From Streptomyces carminius (GTDB lineage Bacteria; Actinomycetota; Actinomycetes; Streptomycetales; Streptomycetaceae), in assembly GCF_002794255.1 (NCBI RefSeq), contig NZ_PGGW01000045.1, positions 1-64,000 on the forward strand: 64,000 bases of DNA, given 5' to 3'. This document shows, piece after piece, positions 42,840-53,330 of the stretch. The notes below the pieces were generated by a model. It was given only the letters and a program-made list of their open reading frames with translations, was not told where the DNA came from and ran no database searches. Position 1 is the stretch's first letter. Every line of letters begins with the position of its first letter. The position numbers and the translations under genes are program-made.

Positions 42840-43099
42840 TGCCGATCACCGTCGACATCGATGTGATGCTGGCCAGGCGGAAGATGTCCGTGGGCGAGCT
42901 CGCGGACCGCGTCGGGATCACACCCGCCAACCTGGCGGTGCTCAAGAACGGCCGTGCCAAGGCGGTGCGCTTCGCCACACTCGCCGCGCTCTGCGAGGCG
43001 CTCGAGTGCCAGCCGGGGGACCTGCTGCGCTGGGAACCCGGGAACCCGGCGGACGGGACGGCGCACGAAGAGCACCGGTCACCGGGGCACGTGGGCTGA
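42839..43099 (+). CDS. Small Cro/CI-type HTH regulator
   Basis: An 86-residue YozG-like regulator, nearly all helix-turn-helix: MLARRKMSVGELADRVGITP, ANLAVLKNGRAKAVRFATLA, LCEALECQPGDLLRW. Its start overlaps the DUF2975 stop by one base, so expression is coupled. It may bind the ACCTATCGA dyad upstream of the operon. Confidence 0.88.
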   Translation: MPITVDIDVMLARRKMSVGELADRVGITPANLAVLKNGRAKAVRFATLAALCEALECQPGDLLRWEPGNPADGTAHEEHRSPGHVG

Positions 43100-43358
43100 C
43101 GGAACACCACGGCCGTGTTCCGGCCGGGGCGGCACCGCCGGATGCCCCACCCTTGCCGTGCCCCGACGAGTCGTTCCCCGAGCCCGCACGCGGAGGGACA
43201 CCAACCGGCGGCGAGGGCGAAGGGGCCGGTGGGAGGCCCGAACGGCCCATGTGCCCGGCCGTGTCCCGGACTACGTTCACGAACCGGCGCGGGGACGGGA
43301 AGCCGCTCACCGGCGGCGGACGCGCGACGCGGTGCGCCGGCCGAGGGAGGGGAACACG

Positions 43359-43658
43359 ATGGACACGATGCCGAAGCCGTCCGGCGGCGTCCGCCGGATC
43401 AGGGGCGAGGGCACCGCCCCGGCCGGCTCCGCCCCGGCGCCGGACCGCCACCGCGGACGGCGCGGGCGGTGGGCCCCGCCGCAGCACGGTGCGTGGGCGA
43501 TGTTGCTGCTGCGCTTCGTCGACCACATGGTCGCCGAGGGATTCCTGCGCGCCCCCTATCGGCGGATGCTCCTCGTGGAGCCGGACCTGGACCGCCTGCT
43601 GGAGCGCTGCGCCGACTACCGGCCCCCGGACTACACCTGGACGGAGAGCGACGTCTGA
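43359..43658 (+). CDS. Small protein resembling a LOG-family C-terminus
   Basis: A 99-residue frame with a GAGGGGAAC site before the ATG. Residues 45-95 (AMLLLRFVDHMVAEGFLRAP, YRRMLLVEPDLDRLLERCAD, YRPPDYTW) resemble the last segment of LOG-family nucleoside-monophosphate phosphoribohydrolases, where a helix and a GF...LL.V..D...LL unit close the Rossmann fold. The catalytic PGGxGTxxE part is absent. It may be a stand-alone small protein or a C-terminal fragment that kept a start. Confidence 0.5.
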   Translation: MDTMPKPSGGVRRIRGEGTAPAGSAPAPDRHRGRRGRWAPPQHGAWAMLLLRFVDHMVAEGFLRAPYRRMLLVEPDLDRLLERCADYRPPDYTWTESDV

Positions 43659-43679
43659 CCCCCGCCCCGTCCGGTCCGC

Positions 43680-44723
43680 TCAGGCGGACTCCCCCACCGG
43701 GCGCGCCAGCGCGTCGACGGCCGCCGAGAACAGCCACGGCAGCCGCTGCGCCGCGGGCACCAGCGCCGCCCGGGTCCAGGGCACTCCCGCCGTGCCGAGC
43801 AGCGCACGGGTCAGCCGGCGGTAGCGGCGGGTGAGCCGGTGCCACTCCCGTTCGTACGCTCCCGGGTCGCCGGCGATGATCGCCCGTACCGCCGCAGGCG
43901 CCTGCGCGAGCGCCAGCGCGACGCCCTCACCGGTCAGCGCGTCGACGTAACCGGCGGCGTCGCCGACGAGCAGCACCCGGCCGGCGGTACGCGCGCCCGC
44001 CGTCTGGCGGAGCGGGCCCGCCCCGCGCACCGGTCCGGCCGGACGGGCCCCGGCCAGCCGCTCCCGCAGTCCGGGGAAGGCGGCGAGGTGCTCGTCGTAG
44101 GGCCTGCGGACGGTGGTGAGCACCGCGACGCCCACCAGGCCGCCGGCCACCGGGGTCACATAGGCCTCCGCGTCGCGGGCCCAGTGCACCTCGACACGGT
44201 CGCCCCAGGGGGCGAGCGCGTAGTGGCGCCGCAGCCCGTGCCGCGGACGGGTCCGGCACGGCCGGTGCAGGCCCAGGGCATGACGGACCGGTGAGTGCAG
44301 GCCGTCGGCCGCGACGAGGTGACCGGCCCGGATGCCGTCGACCACCACACCGTCCCCATCCTGCGCGACCCGGCGCACGGTGTGCTGCTCGATCGCCACG
44401 CCCGCGGCCAGCGCCGCCTCGCACAGCGCCGTGTGCAGCACCGTGCGGCGCACCCCGCGGCCCGGGCCCGCCCGGAAGGCGGCGTCGGCCCGGCGTGCCC
44501 CGGCGACGTACCGGATGCCCCGCAGGTCGCGCCCGGGCGGGTGTACGCCGAGCGCGGCCAGGGCGGCGACGGCCCCCGGCATCAGTCCCTCGCCGCACGC
44601 CTTGTCGACGGTGCCGGCGCGTCGCTCGAGAACGGTGGTCTCCAGCCCCGCCCGGGCCGCGTGCAGGGCCGTGGCGAGGCCGGCGGGGCCCCCGCCGGCG
44701 ACGAGCAGGTCCACATCGCGCAC
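43680..44723 (-). CDS. FAD-dependent oxidoreductase (geranylgeranyl reductase/hydroxylase-like)
   Basis: A 347-residue flavoprotein of the group containing geranylgeranyl reductases and phenol hydroxylases. FAD-binding GGGPAGLATALHAARAG is at the N-terminus, DKACGEGLMPG follows, and GRVLLVGDAAGYVDALTGEG is the second FAD motif. It is the last gene of the biosynthetic operon. By analogy with SrsC of the Streptomyces srs operon it could hydroxylate an alkylresorcinol; alternatively it saturates a prenyl chain. The start is GTG at 44723, 11 bases after the preceding stop. Confidence 0.85.
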   Translation of the reverse strand: MRDVDLLVAGGGPAGLATALHAARAGLETTVLERRAGTVDKACGEGLMPGAVAALAALGVHPPGRDLRGIRYVAGARRADAAFRAGPGRGVRRTVLHTALCEAALAAGVAIEQHTVRRVAQDGDGVVVDGIRAGHLVAADGLHSPVRHALGLHRPCRTRPRHGLRRHYALAPWGDRVEVHWARDAEAYVTPVAGGLVGVAVLTTVRRPYDEHLAAFPGLRERLAGARPAGPVRGAGPLRQTAGARTAGRVLLVGDAAGYVDALTGEGVALALAQAPAAVRAIIAGDPGAYEREWHRLTRRYRRLTRALLGTAGVPWTRAALVPAAQRLPWLFSAAVDALARPVGESA

Positions 44724-44734
44724 GTCGTGTCCCG

Positions 44735-45253
44735 TCAGGCCAGCCGCGCCAGGGCGGCTTCCTCGGTCCGGACCCGGGTGGCGAGCAGGAAGGCGTTCAG
44801 CACGGTGAAGACGGCCGCCGTGATCCAGGCCGAGTGCACCAGCGGGAGCGCGATCCCCTCCACCACGACGGCGACGTAGTTCGGGTGCGGGATCCACCGG
44901 TAGGGACCGCCGGTCACGCGCGGGGCGCCGGGTACGACGATCACCCGGGTGTTCCACTGCCGGCCCAGGGTGGCGATGCACCACCAGCGCAGCGCCTGCG
45001 AGGCCACGACGAGCGCGAACATGGTCCAGGCGAGGACCGGCACGGCCTCCGGCCGGCGCACCCACACCTCCACCAGCGCCCCGGCCAGCAGGCCCGTGTG
45101 CAGCACCACCATGAACGGGTAGTGCCCCCGCCCGGACTCCACACCGCCGCGCGCCAGACTCCAGGCGGCGTTGCGCTTGGACACCACCAGCTCGGCGATC
45201 CGCTCCAGGCCGACGGCCAGGACCAGGACGGTGAACAGGACCTCGCCGCTCAT
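44735..45253 (-). CDS. ICMT-like membrane methyltransferase
   Basis: A 172-residue membrane protein of the isoprenylcysteine carboxyl methyltransferase family, with about four helices and the C-terminal SAM-binding segment VTGGPYRWIPHPNYVAVVVE. In Bacillus (bpsA-bpsB) and Streptomyces (srsA-srsB) proteins of this family O-methylate the alkylpyrone or alkylresorcinol made by the adjacent type III PKS. Here too it follows the PKS, with ATGA overlap, which supports that role over protein methylation. Confidence 0.9.
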   Translation of the reverse strand: MSGEVLFTVLVLAVGLERIAELVVSKRNAAWSLARGGVESGRGHYPFMVVLHTGLLAGALVEVWVRRPEAVPVLAWTMFALVVASQALRWWCIATLGRQWNTRVIVVPGAPRVTGGPYRWIPHPNYVAVVVEGIALPLVHSAWITAAVFTVLNAFLLATRVRTEEAALARLA

Positions 45254-46338
45254 CCCTCGCCTCCCGGGGCGCGCAGGAGCACCAGTTCGGAGCAGAAGCC
45301 CGGACCCATGGCGAGCATGAGCCCGTACGAGCCGGGACCCGGCGGCCGGGCGGCGAGCGTGTCGGCCATGACGTGCAGTACCGAGGCGGAGGACAGGTTG
45401 CCGATCCGGCGCAGCGAGTCCCAGGTCACTCTCAGGGCGTCCCGCCCGACCCCGAGGGCGTCCTGCAGCGCTTCCAGGACCTTGGGGCCGCCGGGGTGTG
45501 CGACGTACCAGCCGATGTCGTCGCCGGTCAGGTCGTGGTCGGCGAGGAAGCCGCGGACGTCGTCGCCGAGGTGGCGGCGCACCAGACCGGGAACCGAGGT
45601 GTCGAGCACGATCCTGAACCCGCCGGAGCCGATGTCCCAGCCCATCGCCCGCTCCGAGTCGGGGTAGAGGCGGCTGCGCGAGGCGAGTACCTCGGGGCGG
45701 GCGAGGTCCCCGGACCGCGCGAGCGGGTGCTCGGGCCCGACGGCGACCACCGCCGCCGCGCCGTCCCCGAACAGGCCGCCGGCCACCAGGTTGGCGACGG
45801 AGGTGTCGTCGCGCTGGAAGGTGAGCGAGCACAGTTCCACCGACATCAGCACCGCGACCCCGTCCGGACGGCCGCGCAGCAGGTCGTGCAGGCGGGCGAG
45901 GCCGGCCGCGCCGGCGACGCAGCCGAGGCCGACCAGGGGCAGGCGCACCACGTCGGGGCGCAGCCCGATCTCCGCCGCGACACGGGCCTCGAGCGAGGGG
46001 ACGGCCAGACCGGTCACCGTGCACGAGACGATGCAGTCGACGTCGGCCGGGGTCAGACCGGCGCCCTTGAGCGCGTCGACGACCGCGCGGGCGCCCAGTT
46101 CGGTGCCGGCCCGGATGAAGACGTCGTTCGCCCGGCCGAAGTCCTCCAGCCGGGCGTACTCCGCCAGCGGGAGCACGGTGTGCCGGGTCTCGACGCACGC
46201 GTTGCGGTGGAACCGTTCGGCGACGCCGCGGTCGACCGTGCCCTCGACCAGCGTGGTGGTGAAGGCCTCGGTGATCTCCTCCTGCCGGTGGCGGTGCTCG
46301 GGCAGGACGCCGCGGACGCTGAGGACGCGCATGGTCAT
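45250..46338 (-). CDS. Type III polyketide synthase (alkylresorcinol/alkylpyrone type)
   Basis: A 362-residue chalcone-synthase-like homodimeric PKS. The catalytic triad is intact: Cys140 in LVGLGCVAGAAG, His281 in WYVAHPGGPKVL, Asn314 in RIGNLSSASV. The environment (SCTVTGLAVPSLEARV, VLMSVELCSLTFQ) is closer to SrsA, BpsA and mycobacterial PKS18-like enzymes, which extend fatty acyl starters, than to RppA. It would make an alkylpyrone or alkylresorcinol from acyl-CoA/ACP and malonyl-CoA. Start ATG at 46338; both ends overlap neighbours by ATGA. Confidence 0.93.
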   Translation of the reverse strand: MTMRVLSVRGVLPEHRHRQEEITEAFTTTLVEGTVDRGVAERFHRNACVETRHTVLPLAEYARLEDFGRANDVFIRAGTELGARAVVDALKGAGLTPADVDCIVSCTVTGLAVPSLEARVAAEIGLRPDVVRLPLVGLGCVAGAAGLARLHDLLRGRPDGVAVLMSVELCSLTFQRDDTSVANLVAGGLFGDGAAAVVAVGPEHPLARSGDLARPEVLASRSRLYPDSERAMGWDIGSGGFRIVLDTSVPGLVRRHLGDDVRGFLADHDLTGDDIGWYVAHPGGPKVLEALQDALGVGRDALRVTWDSLRRIGNLSSASVLHVMADTLAARPPGPGSYGLMLAMGPGFCSELVLLRAPGGEG

Positions 46339-47516
46339 GCTGGCTCCCTGGATCGGCCGGTCGGGCGGGTGGGTGCGAGAAGCGCCCGGCCGAGGCCGAA
46401 CGCGACAGTGGGGGTGAGCCGGCCCCGGGCGAGGCCGAGCTCGACGAGGTCGTCGAAGACGCGCTGGTCGGCGGCCGAGGCGCGCAGCCCGGCCGCGAGG
46501 ACGAGACGGCCGCGGGCCAGGCGGGCGGCCAGCGCGGTGTGGCGCAGATGGGGCAGCAGGATCCGGCGGGTGGCGCGGGCGTACCACTCCCCCGCCCGCT
46601 CGGGCCGCCCCTCGTGCCGGGCCGCGGCCGCGGCCCGGCCGGCCGCGATGCCGGTGGCCACCGCGTAGTAGATGCCCTCGCCGGTCAGCGGGTTCACCAG
46701 GCCTGCCGCGTCGCCCGCGAGCAGCACGCGGCCGGCCGGCGGGCGCCAGTGTGCCGTCGACAGCGGCAGGTGGTGGCCGGTCCAGTCCCGCCCGCCCTCG
46801 GCCGCGCCGGGCAGGAGCACGTCGAGGCGTTCGAGGAGCTGGGCGCGGGTCGGTGCCGGACGGCCGGTGTGGAGGACCTCGCCGTACCCGATGTTGGCGT
46901 GTCCGTCACCGCGGTCGAAGGACCAGGCGTAGGAGGGTTGGTGCCGGGTGCCGAACTCGATGACCTGCGCGCCGCGCCGTCCGGGCGCGACCGGGGCGTA
47001 GCCGCGCAGCGCCAGGGCCGACGGACCGCGGGGCCGGCCGAGCGCGCGCCGCACGGCGGAGTGGGCGCCGTCGGCGCCGACGACGACCGCGGCGGAGATC
47101 TCCCCGTCCAGGACCACCGCGCCGGTGTGCTGCCGCAGTTCGCGCACCCGGTGCCGCCGGAACCGGGCGCCGGCGGCGAGCGCCGCGTCGACCAGCCGGG
47201 CGTCGAGGATCCGGCGCGGCACCACCCAGGCCGGACGGGCCGTCCGCCGCTCGGCGGCCAGGCCGCCGCGGCCGATGCGGAGGCGGCCGACCGGGACCCG
47301 GTCCTCGACGAGACCGGTGGCACCGACCTCGGCGAGGAGATCGAGGACATGGGGGGCCACGCCGTCGCCGCAGGCCTTGTCCCGCGGGAAGTCCGCCCGG
47401 TCCAGGAGGGCGACGCGCAGGCGGGGGTCGGCGTGCAGCGCCCCCAGGGCGGTGGCGGCGCCGGCCGGTCCGGCGCCGACCACCGCGAGGTCCCAGTGGG
47501 CGGGTGCCGGCCCCAT
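46335..47516 (-). CDS. FAD-dependent oxidoreductase (geranylgeranyl reductase family)
   Basis: A 393-residue flavoprotein: N-terminal VVGAGPAGAATALGALHADP, DFPRDKACGDGVAPHVLDLL (typical of the geranylgeranyl reductase family), YAWSFDRGDGHANIGYGEVL, and GRVLLAGDAAGLVNPLTGEG. It is a relative of the second flavoprotein in this operon. The SYAWSF...ANIGYG block is the substrate region of digeranylgeranyl reductases, so reduction of a prenyl chain delivered by the UbiA enzyme is plausible (inference). ATGA overlaps at both ends. Confidence 0.88.
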   Translation of the reverse strand: MGPAPAHWDLAVVGAGPAGAATALGALHADPRLRVALLDRADFPRDKACGDGVAPHVLDLLAEVGATGLVEDRVPVGRLRIGRGGLAAERRTARPAWVVPRRILDARLVDAALAAGARFRRHRVRELRQHTGAVVLDGEISAAVVVGADGAHSAVRRALGRPRGPSALALRGYAPVAPGRRGAQVIEFGTRHQPSYAWSFDRGDGHANIGYGEVLHTGRPAPTRAQLLERLDVLLPGAAEGGRDWTGHHLPLSTAHWRPPAGRVLLAGDAAGLVNPLTGEGIYYAVATGIAAGRAAAAARHEGRPERAGEWYARATRRILLPHLRHTALAARLARGRLVLAAGLRASAADQRVFDDLVELGLARGRLTPTVAFGLGRALLAPTRPTGRSREPA

Positions 47517-48352
47517 CAGCCGGCCGCCACGAGCAGGACGACATCCAGCAGGGCGATGGCCACCGCGGCGCGGAAGGGGGTGCGGCCGCGGGCGACCAGC
47601 GTGAGCACCGCGAGGACGGCCACCGGTACGAGGGCGGCCCACGCCCACCCCGGAGGGGCTCCGGCCGGGCCGAACACGGCGAGCAGCGAGGCGGCGGGCA
47701 GCAGCACCGCGGCCAGGACGCGCGAGGGGCGCTCGCCGATCCGGTGCGGCAGGCCGCGGACGCCGGTGCGCTCGTCGTCGGCGAGGTCGGGAAGCGTGTT
47801 GAGCAGGTGGGCCCCGACACCGAGTGCGGCGCCGGCGGCGGTCATCCACAGCGGTGCCCACTCCGGGGCGGGGCCGGCCAGGGTGACGACCGAGGGCAGC
47901 GTGCCGAAGGCGCTGGCGTACGGCACCCAGGACCACCGGGTCGACTTGAGCGCCAGGTTGTAGGCGTGGCCCGCGCCGGCGCCCAGGACGATGTTGACCA
48001 GCGCGCTGCGCCAGCCGGCGAGCGCGGACAGCACCAGACAGGCGAGCGCGGCCACCACCAGGGCACGCACCACCCACCCGACCGGGAGCGCTCCGGTGGC
48101 CAGCGGCTTGTCGGCGCGGCCGACGGCGCGGTCGCGCGGAAGGTCGCGCAGGTCGTTGCCCCAGCCGATGGTGAGCTGGCCGGTGAGCACCGCCCCGGTG
48201 ACGACGGCGGCGTCGAGCGGGCGCAGGTCCCCGCGGAGCGCGAGCAGGCCCGCGATGGCGGCGACGGCCAGGGCAGGCCCGCCGTGGGCGGCGGCGAGCA
48301 GCGCGAGCGCGGGCGGCGGTCCGGGGCGCGTCCCGGCCGTGTCGGCGGTCAC
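47516..48352 (-). CDS. UbiA-family prenyltransferase
   Basis: A 278-residue membrane enzyme with about eight helices. The first aspartate-rich motif is GNDLRDLPRDRAVGRADKPL (Asn66, Asp67, Asp70, Asp74), which binds Mg and the prenyl diphosphate; the second is NTLPDLADDERTGVRG. It transfers a prenyl group to an aromatic or other acceptor; the PKS product is the obvious candidate. The start is GTG at 48352, overlapping the stop of an upstream degenerate frame (GTGA). Confidence 0.9.
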   Translation of the reverse strand: MTADTAGTRPGPPPALALLAAAHGGPALAVAAIAGLLALRGDLRPLDAAVVTGAVLTGQLTIGWGNDLRDLPRDRAVGRADKPLATGALPVGWVVRALVVAALACLVLSALAGWRSALVNIVLGAGAGHAYNLALKSTRWSWVPYASAFGTLPSVVTLAGPAPEWAPLWMTAAGAALGVGAHLLNTLPDLADDERTGVRGLPHRIGERPSRVLAAVLLPAASLLAVFGPAGAPPGWAWAALVPVAVLAVLTLVARGRTPFRAAVAIALLDVVLLVAAG

Positions 48353-48621
48353 GGGCGCCGCCGCACCGCGACCGGCCCGCGGCGGACCGCGTCGCCGGGC
48401 GCGCCGCGCACGGTGCGGGGACGCGGCACGGGCACCTCGGCGAACGTCTCACGGCGGGTTTCGGTGCCGAGGCCGGTCGGGCGCCGCCCTGCACCGCGGT
48501 CCGTGAAGCCGTCCGGCGACCGCCGGGCCGGGCCGGTGAGGGCGTGTCCGCCCCCGGCATGCGGGCGCCGCACGACGGCGGAGCCGGTGTTCCCTGTCGT
48601 CCCGGTGACCACGATGCGCAT
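48349..48621 (-). pseudogene. NAD(P)-binding epimerase-like N-terminal fragment
   Basis: From the ATG at 48621 the frame reads MRIVVTGTTGNTGSAVVR, the Rossmann dinucleotide motif GxxGNxG of NAD-dependent epimerase/dehydratases, followed by GGGHALTGPARRSPDG. The remaining about 50 residues lose similarity and are Arg/Pro-rich. It ends with GTGA shared with the UbiA gene. The original gene was probably the first member of the operon and has been internally deleted. Confidence 0.6.
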
Positions 48622-48975
48622 GCAGGACCGGTGCCCCCGTTGCCGCCCGCTCACACGGGGTGTTCCGGCATCCGGCGGATGCCGGCCGCGTCCGGCGCCG
48701 GTCCGCCCCGCCGGGCGGAGGGGCGGCCACGGGTGCGGGGACGGCACGGCGGGCGCGGAGGGAATCGTATGCCGGGACCGGCGGCGGGGCACGGGCGGCC
48801 GGCGGAGCCGTCCGCCGCCCGTGTGAACCGGGCGGCATCCTGGTACGTGACAGGTTCCGAGGGATGGCTGTCTCCGCCGCGCGTCCGCGGAGGACGACAG
48901 GCAGCGGCCCCGGGCACCCGCACGGAGCGGGCAGCACAGCGGTGCGCAGGCACCAGATGAGGACTGAGAACACTC

Positions 48976-49575
48976 GTGGACAACTCGCGGTTCCAGACGC
49001 AGGAGCGTTTCCACATCCGGCAGAAGGTGACCTTCGCTGTCAACCGGTACGTGGTGACCACGGAGGAGCCGGACGGCTCCGAGGGCGAGGTCGTCGCCTT
49101 CGCCCAGCAGAAGCGCCTGGCGTTCAAGGAACAGGTGACCTGCTACACCGACGAGTCCAGGCAGCGGGTTCTGTGCTCCTTCAAGGCCCGCAAGATCCTC
49201 GACCTCGGGACCGTCTACGACGTGACGGACGAGGCGGGCGACGTCATCGGGTCGTTCCGCAAGAAGTTCGCCGCCTCCCTGCTGCGCTCGACCTGGCAGC
49301 TGGAGCAGCCGGGCAGGGCGGAGCTGACCGGACTGGAGCGCAGCCGCTTCGTGGCCGTGCTGCGGCGGGTCTGGGGCGTGATCCCGTTCACCGATCTGCT
49401 GCCGTTCGCGTGGCCGTACCACTTCGACTTCACGCTGGGCGGCAGGCAGGTGCTGTCGGTGGACAAGAAGTTCGGTCTGCGCGACCGCTACGTGCTGGAG
49501 GTCGCCTCGCCCGACGTCGACCGCCGGCTCGCCATCGCGCAGGCCGTGGCTCTGGACGCGCTCCAGGACCGCTGA
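48976..49575 (+). CDS. LURP-one-related/scramblase-family protein
   Basis: A 199-residue protein of the Tubby-like LURP-one/phospholipid scramblase superfamily. QERFHIRQKVTFAVNRYVV at the N-terminus, LAFKEQVTCYTDESRQRVLC, ILDLGTVYDVTDEAGDVIGS and SFRKKFAASLLRSTWQL form the 12-stranded barrel, and a C-terminal helix IAQAVALDALQD fills it. The bacterial role is unknown; membrane association is likely. The start is GTG at 48976. It is divergent from the biosynthetic operon and closed by a strong hairpin. Confidence 0.88.
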   Translation: MDNSRFQTQERFHIRQKVTFAVNRYVVTTEEPDGSEGEVVAFAQQKRLAFKEQVTCYTDESRQRVLCSFKARKILDLGTVYDVTDEAGDVIGSFRKKFAASLLRSTWQLEQPGRAELTGLERSRFVAVLRRVWGVIPFTDLLPFAWPYHFDFTLGGRQVLSVDKKFGLRDRYVLEVASPDVDRRLAIAQAVALDALQDR

Positions 49576-49592
49576 CCGGAGCAGCCGGAGGC

Positions 49593-49624
49593 GTCCGGGC
49601 CGGCCCGCGCGGGCCGGCCCGGAC
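49593..49624. terminator. Bidirectional terminator between LURP-one and katG
   Basis: A 14-bp perfect GC-only stem (GTCCGGGCCGGCCC) with a 4-base GCGC loop between convergent genes. Confidence 0.8.
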
Positions 49625-49643
49625 GTCAGGCGTCAGACGTCAC

Positions 49644-49674
49644 GCGTCGCGCGTCGCGCGTCGCGCGTCGCGCG

Positions 49675-49676
<2 letters not shown>
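49644..49676. repeat. Heptanucleotide tandem repeat (GCGTCGC)
   Basis: Four complete GCGTCGC units and a partial fifth, running into the katG stop codon (TCA at 49675-49677 on the plus strand). Slippage here could move the end of KatG. Confidence 0.85.
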
Positions 49677-52026
<2,350 letters not shown>

Positions 52027-52211
52027 TCACCCCGGTGCCGGAGTGGTCGCCGCCCCGGGCGGTCTCGGACGGCGTGGCACGGGTGGCTGTCGGGTGGCTG
52101 TCATCCGCGGGCCGACACCGCGCAGCTCCCGGGCGGTGGTCCCGTCACGTCTCTCCCCTGCCGTACTGGAGTTTTCCTGTCCCTTGGCTGTCACCGGAAC
52201 CGATCCTACAA

Positions 52212-52224
52212 TGGACAGAGTCCA
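52212..52224. promoter_or_regulatory. Fur-family operator candidate, katG side
   Basis: TGGACAGAGTCCA: perfect 5-bp arms TGGAC/GTCCA around AGA, in the AT-rich katG/fur intergenic region. Confidence 0.6.
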
Positions 52225-52267
52225 AGTCAAGAAACGCGCCAGGCGCATATCTGGTCGAAACCCGGAC

Positions 52268-52287
52268 GTCCACTGTAAACTTTGGAC
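52268..52287. promoter_or_regulatory. Fur-family operator candidate, fur side
   Basis: GTCCA, 10 bases of AT-rich spacer, TGGAC. It uses the same half-sites as 52212-52224 but in outward order, and lies 30 bases before the regulator start. Confidence 0.55.
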
Positions 52288-52317
52288 ATCCCGCCAACCC
52301 CGAATAGGTGAACCGAC

Positions 52318-52728
52318 ATGAGCGACCTGCTGGAGCGACTGCGAGGACGCGGCTGGCGGATGACCTCCCAGCGGCGTGTCGTTGCGGAGGTCCTCGACGG
52401 CGACCACGTGCACCTCACCGCCGACGAGGTGCACGTCCGCGCGGCGCAGCGGCTGCCCGAGATCTCCCGGGCGACCGTCTACAACACCCTGGGCGAGCTG
52501 GTCTCCCTCGGTGAGGTCACGGAGGTCTCCACCGACGGCCGCGCCAAGCGCTACGACCCCAACGCACACCGTCCGCACCAGCACCTGGTGTGTTCCGGCT
52601 GCGGCACCATCCGCGACGTCCACCCGACCGGCGACCCGCTGGCCGACCTCCCGGCGGAGGAGCGGTTCGGCTTCACGGTGTCGGAGGCGGAGATCACCTA
52701 TCGCGGGCTGTGCCCGTCCTGCGCCTGA
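52318..52728 (+). CDS. Fur-family peroxide/redox regulator
   Basis: A 136-residue Fur-type regulator similar to FurS/FurA/CatR of Streptomyces. It has a winged helix (WRMTSQRRVVAEVLDGDHVH, LPEISRATVYNTLGELVSLG), the metal-sensing RPHQHLVCSGCGTIRDVHP segment, and a C-terminal CPSC zinc site. A CxxC pair in each site is the thiol-redox or zinc feature. Adjacent katG is the expected target; the dyads between them are likely binding sites. It represses katG until oxidised by peroxide (family knowledge). Confidence 0.9.
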   Translation: MSDLLERLRGRGWRMTSQRRVVAEVLDGDHVHLTADEVHVRAAQRLPEISRATVYNTLGELVSLGEVTEVSTDGRAKRYDPNAHRPHQHLVCSGCGTIRDVHPTGDPLADLPAEERFGFTVSEAEITYRGLCPSCA

Positions 52729-52794
52729 CGTCCTCGCCCGCGATGTGGCCGGCGCCCCCGCGAGGGGCGGGGACGCCGGGCGGGATCGGCAGGT

Positions 52795-53220
52795 GGAGTC
52801 GGTCTGGGTGAGCAGCCCCATCCGCCAGGGCAGTGCGCTGTGGTCTCCGCCGGCATTCGGGCCGAGCCCCCGGTGGGGGAACTGCGGACGGCACGGGTCG
52901 ATGGTGAGTGTCTGGTCGTTGTCCGCCCTGTTCAGTTCACCGTGGCCGAAGTCCCGTGTCCACGCCGGGAAGGTCACGCTGCCGGACCGGGCGAACGGGG
53001 TGGACTCGGTGTCGGCCGACGGGCTCCACGGGCCCTCGACGCGGTCGGAGGCGAAGGACCGGCACCAGGCGGCGGCCGTCGGGCCCGACGGCCTCCCGGA
53101 GCAGCAGGTACTCGCCGGTGCAGCCGATCCGGTGGACCGCGGCGCCCTCGAACAGGCGGTCGCGGTCGGAGTCCGCCAGGGCGATGGCCGTGTCGCCGAA
53201 TCCGTTCGGGAAGTCCCGCA
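52795..53220 (-). pseudogene. GH62 arabinofuranosidase, frameshifted C-terminal fragment
   Basis: Two frames together match the C-terminal half of GH62 alpha-L-arabinofuranosidases: DFPNGFGDTAIALADSDRDR, LFEGAAVHRI, GEYLLLREAVGPDGRR in one. In the other, STPFARSGSVTFPAWTRDFG, HGELNRADNDQTLTIDPCRP and LPWRMGLLT. The signal peptide, N-terminal half and first catalytic Asp are gone. It lies downstream of two intact GH43 genes in the same direction, so an original arabinan-degrading set has lost one enzyme. Confidence 0.82.
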
Positions 53221-53330
53221 CCGCGGTCTGGGCGCGGTCCGCGTGTGGCCGTCGGGCCCTCCGGTCGCCGGTGGCCCGGTCGCCGTCCGTACCGATGACA
53301 CCGGTGCCGCGCCCTGCCGGGCCCCGGGAT

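Noticed and set aside
44724..45065. N-terminal extension of the last flavoprotein of the PKS cluster
   Set aside because: The FAD motif begins right after the GTG at 44723, and the extension overlaps the ICMT-like gene.
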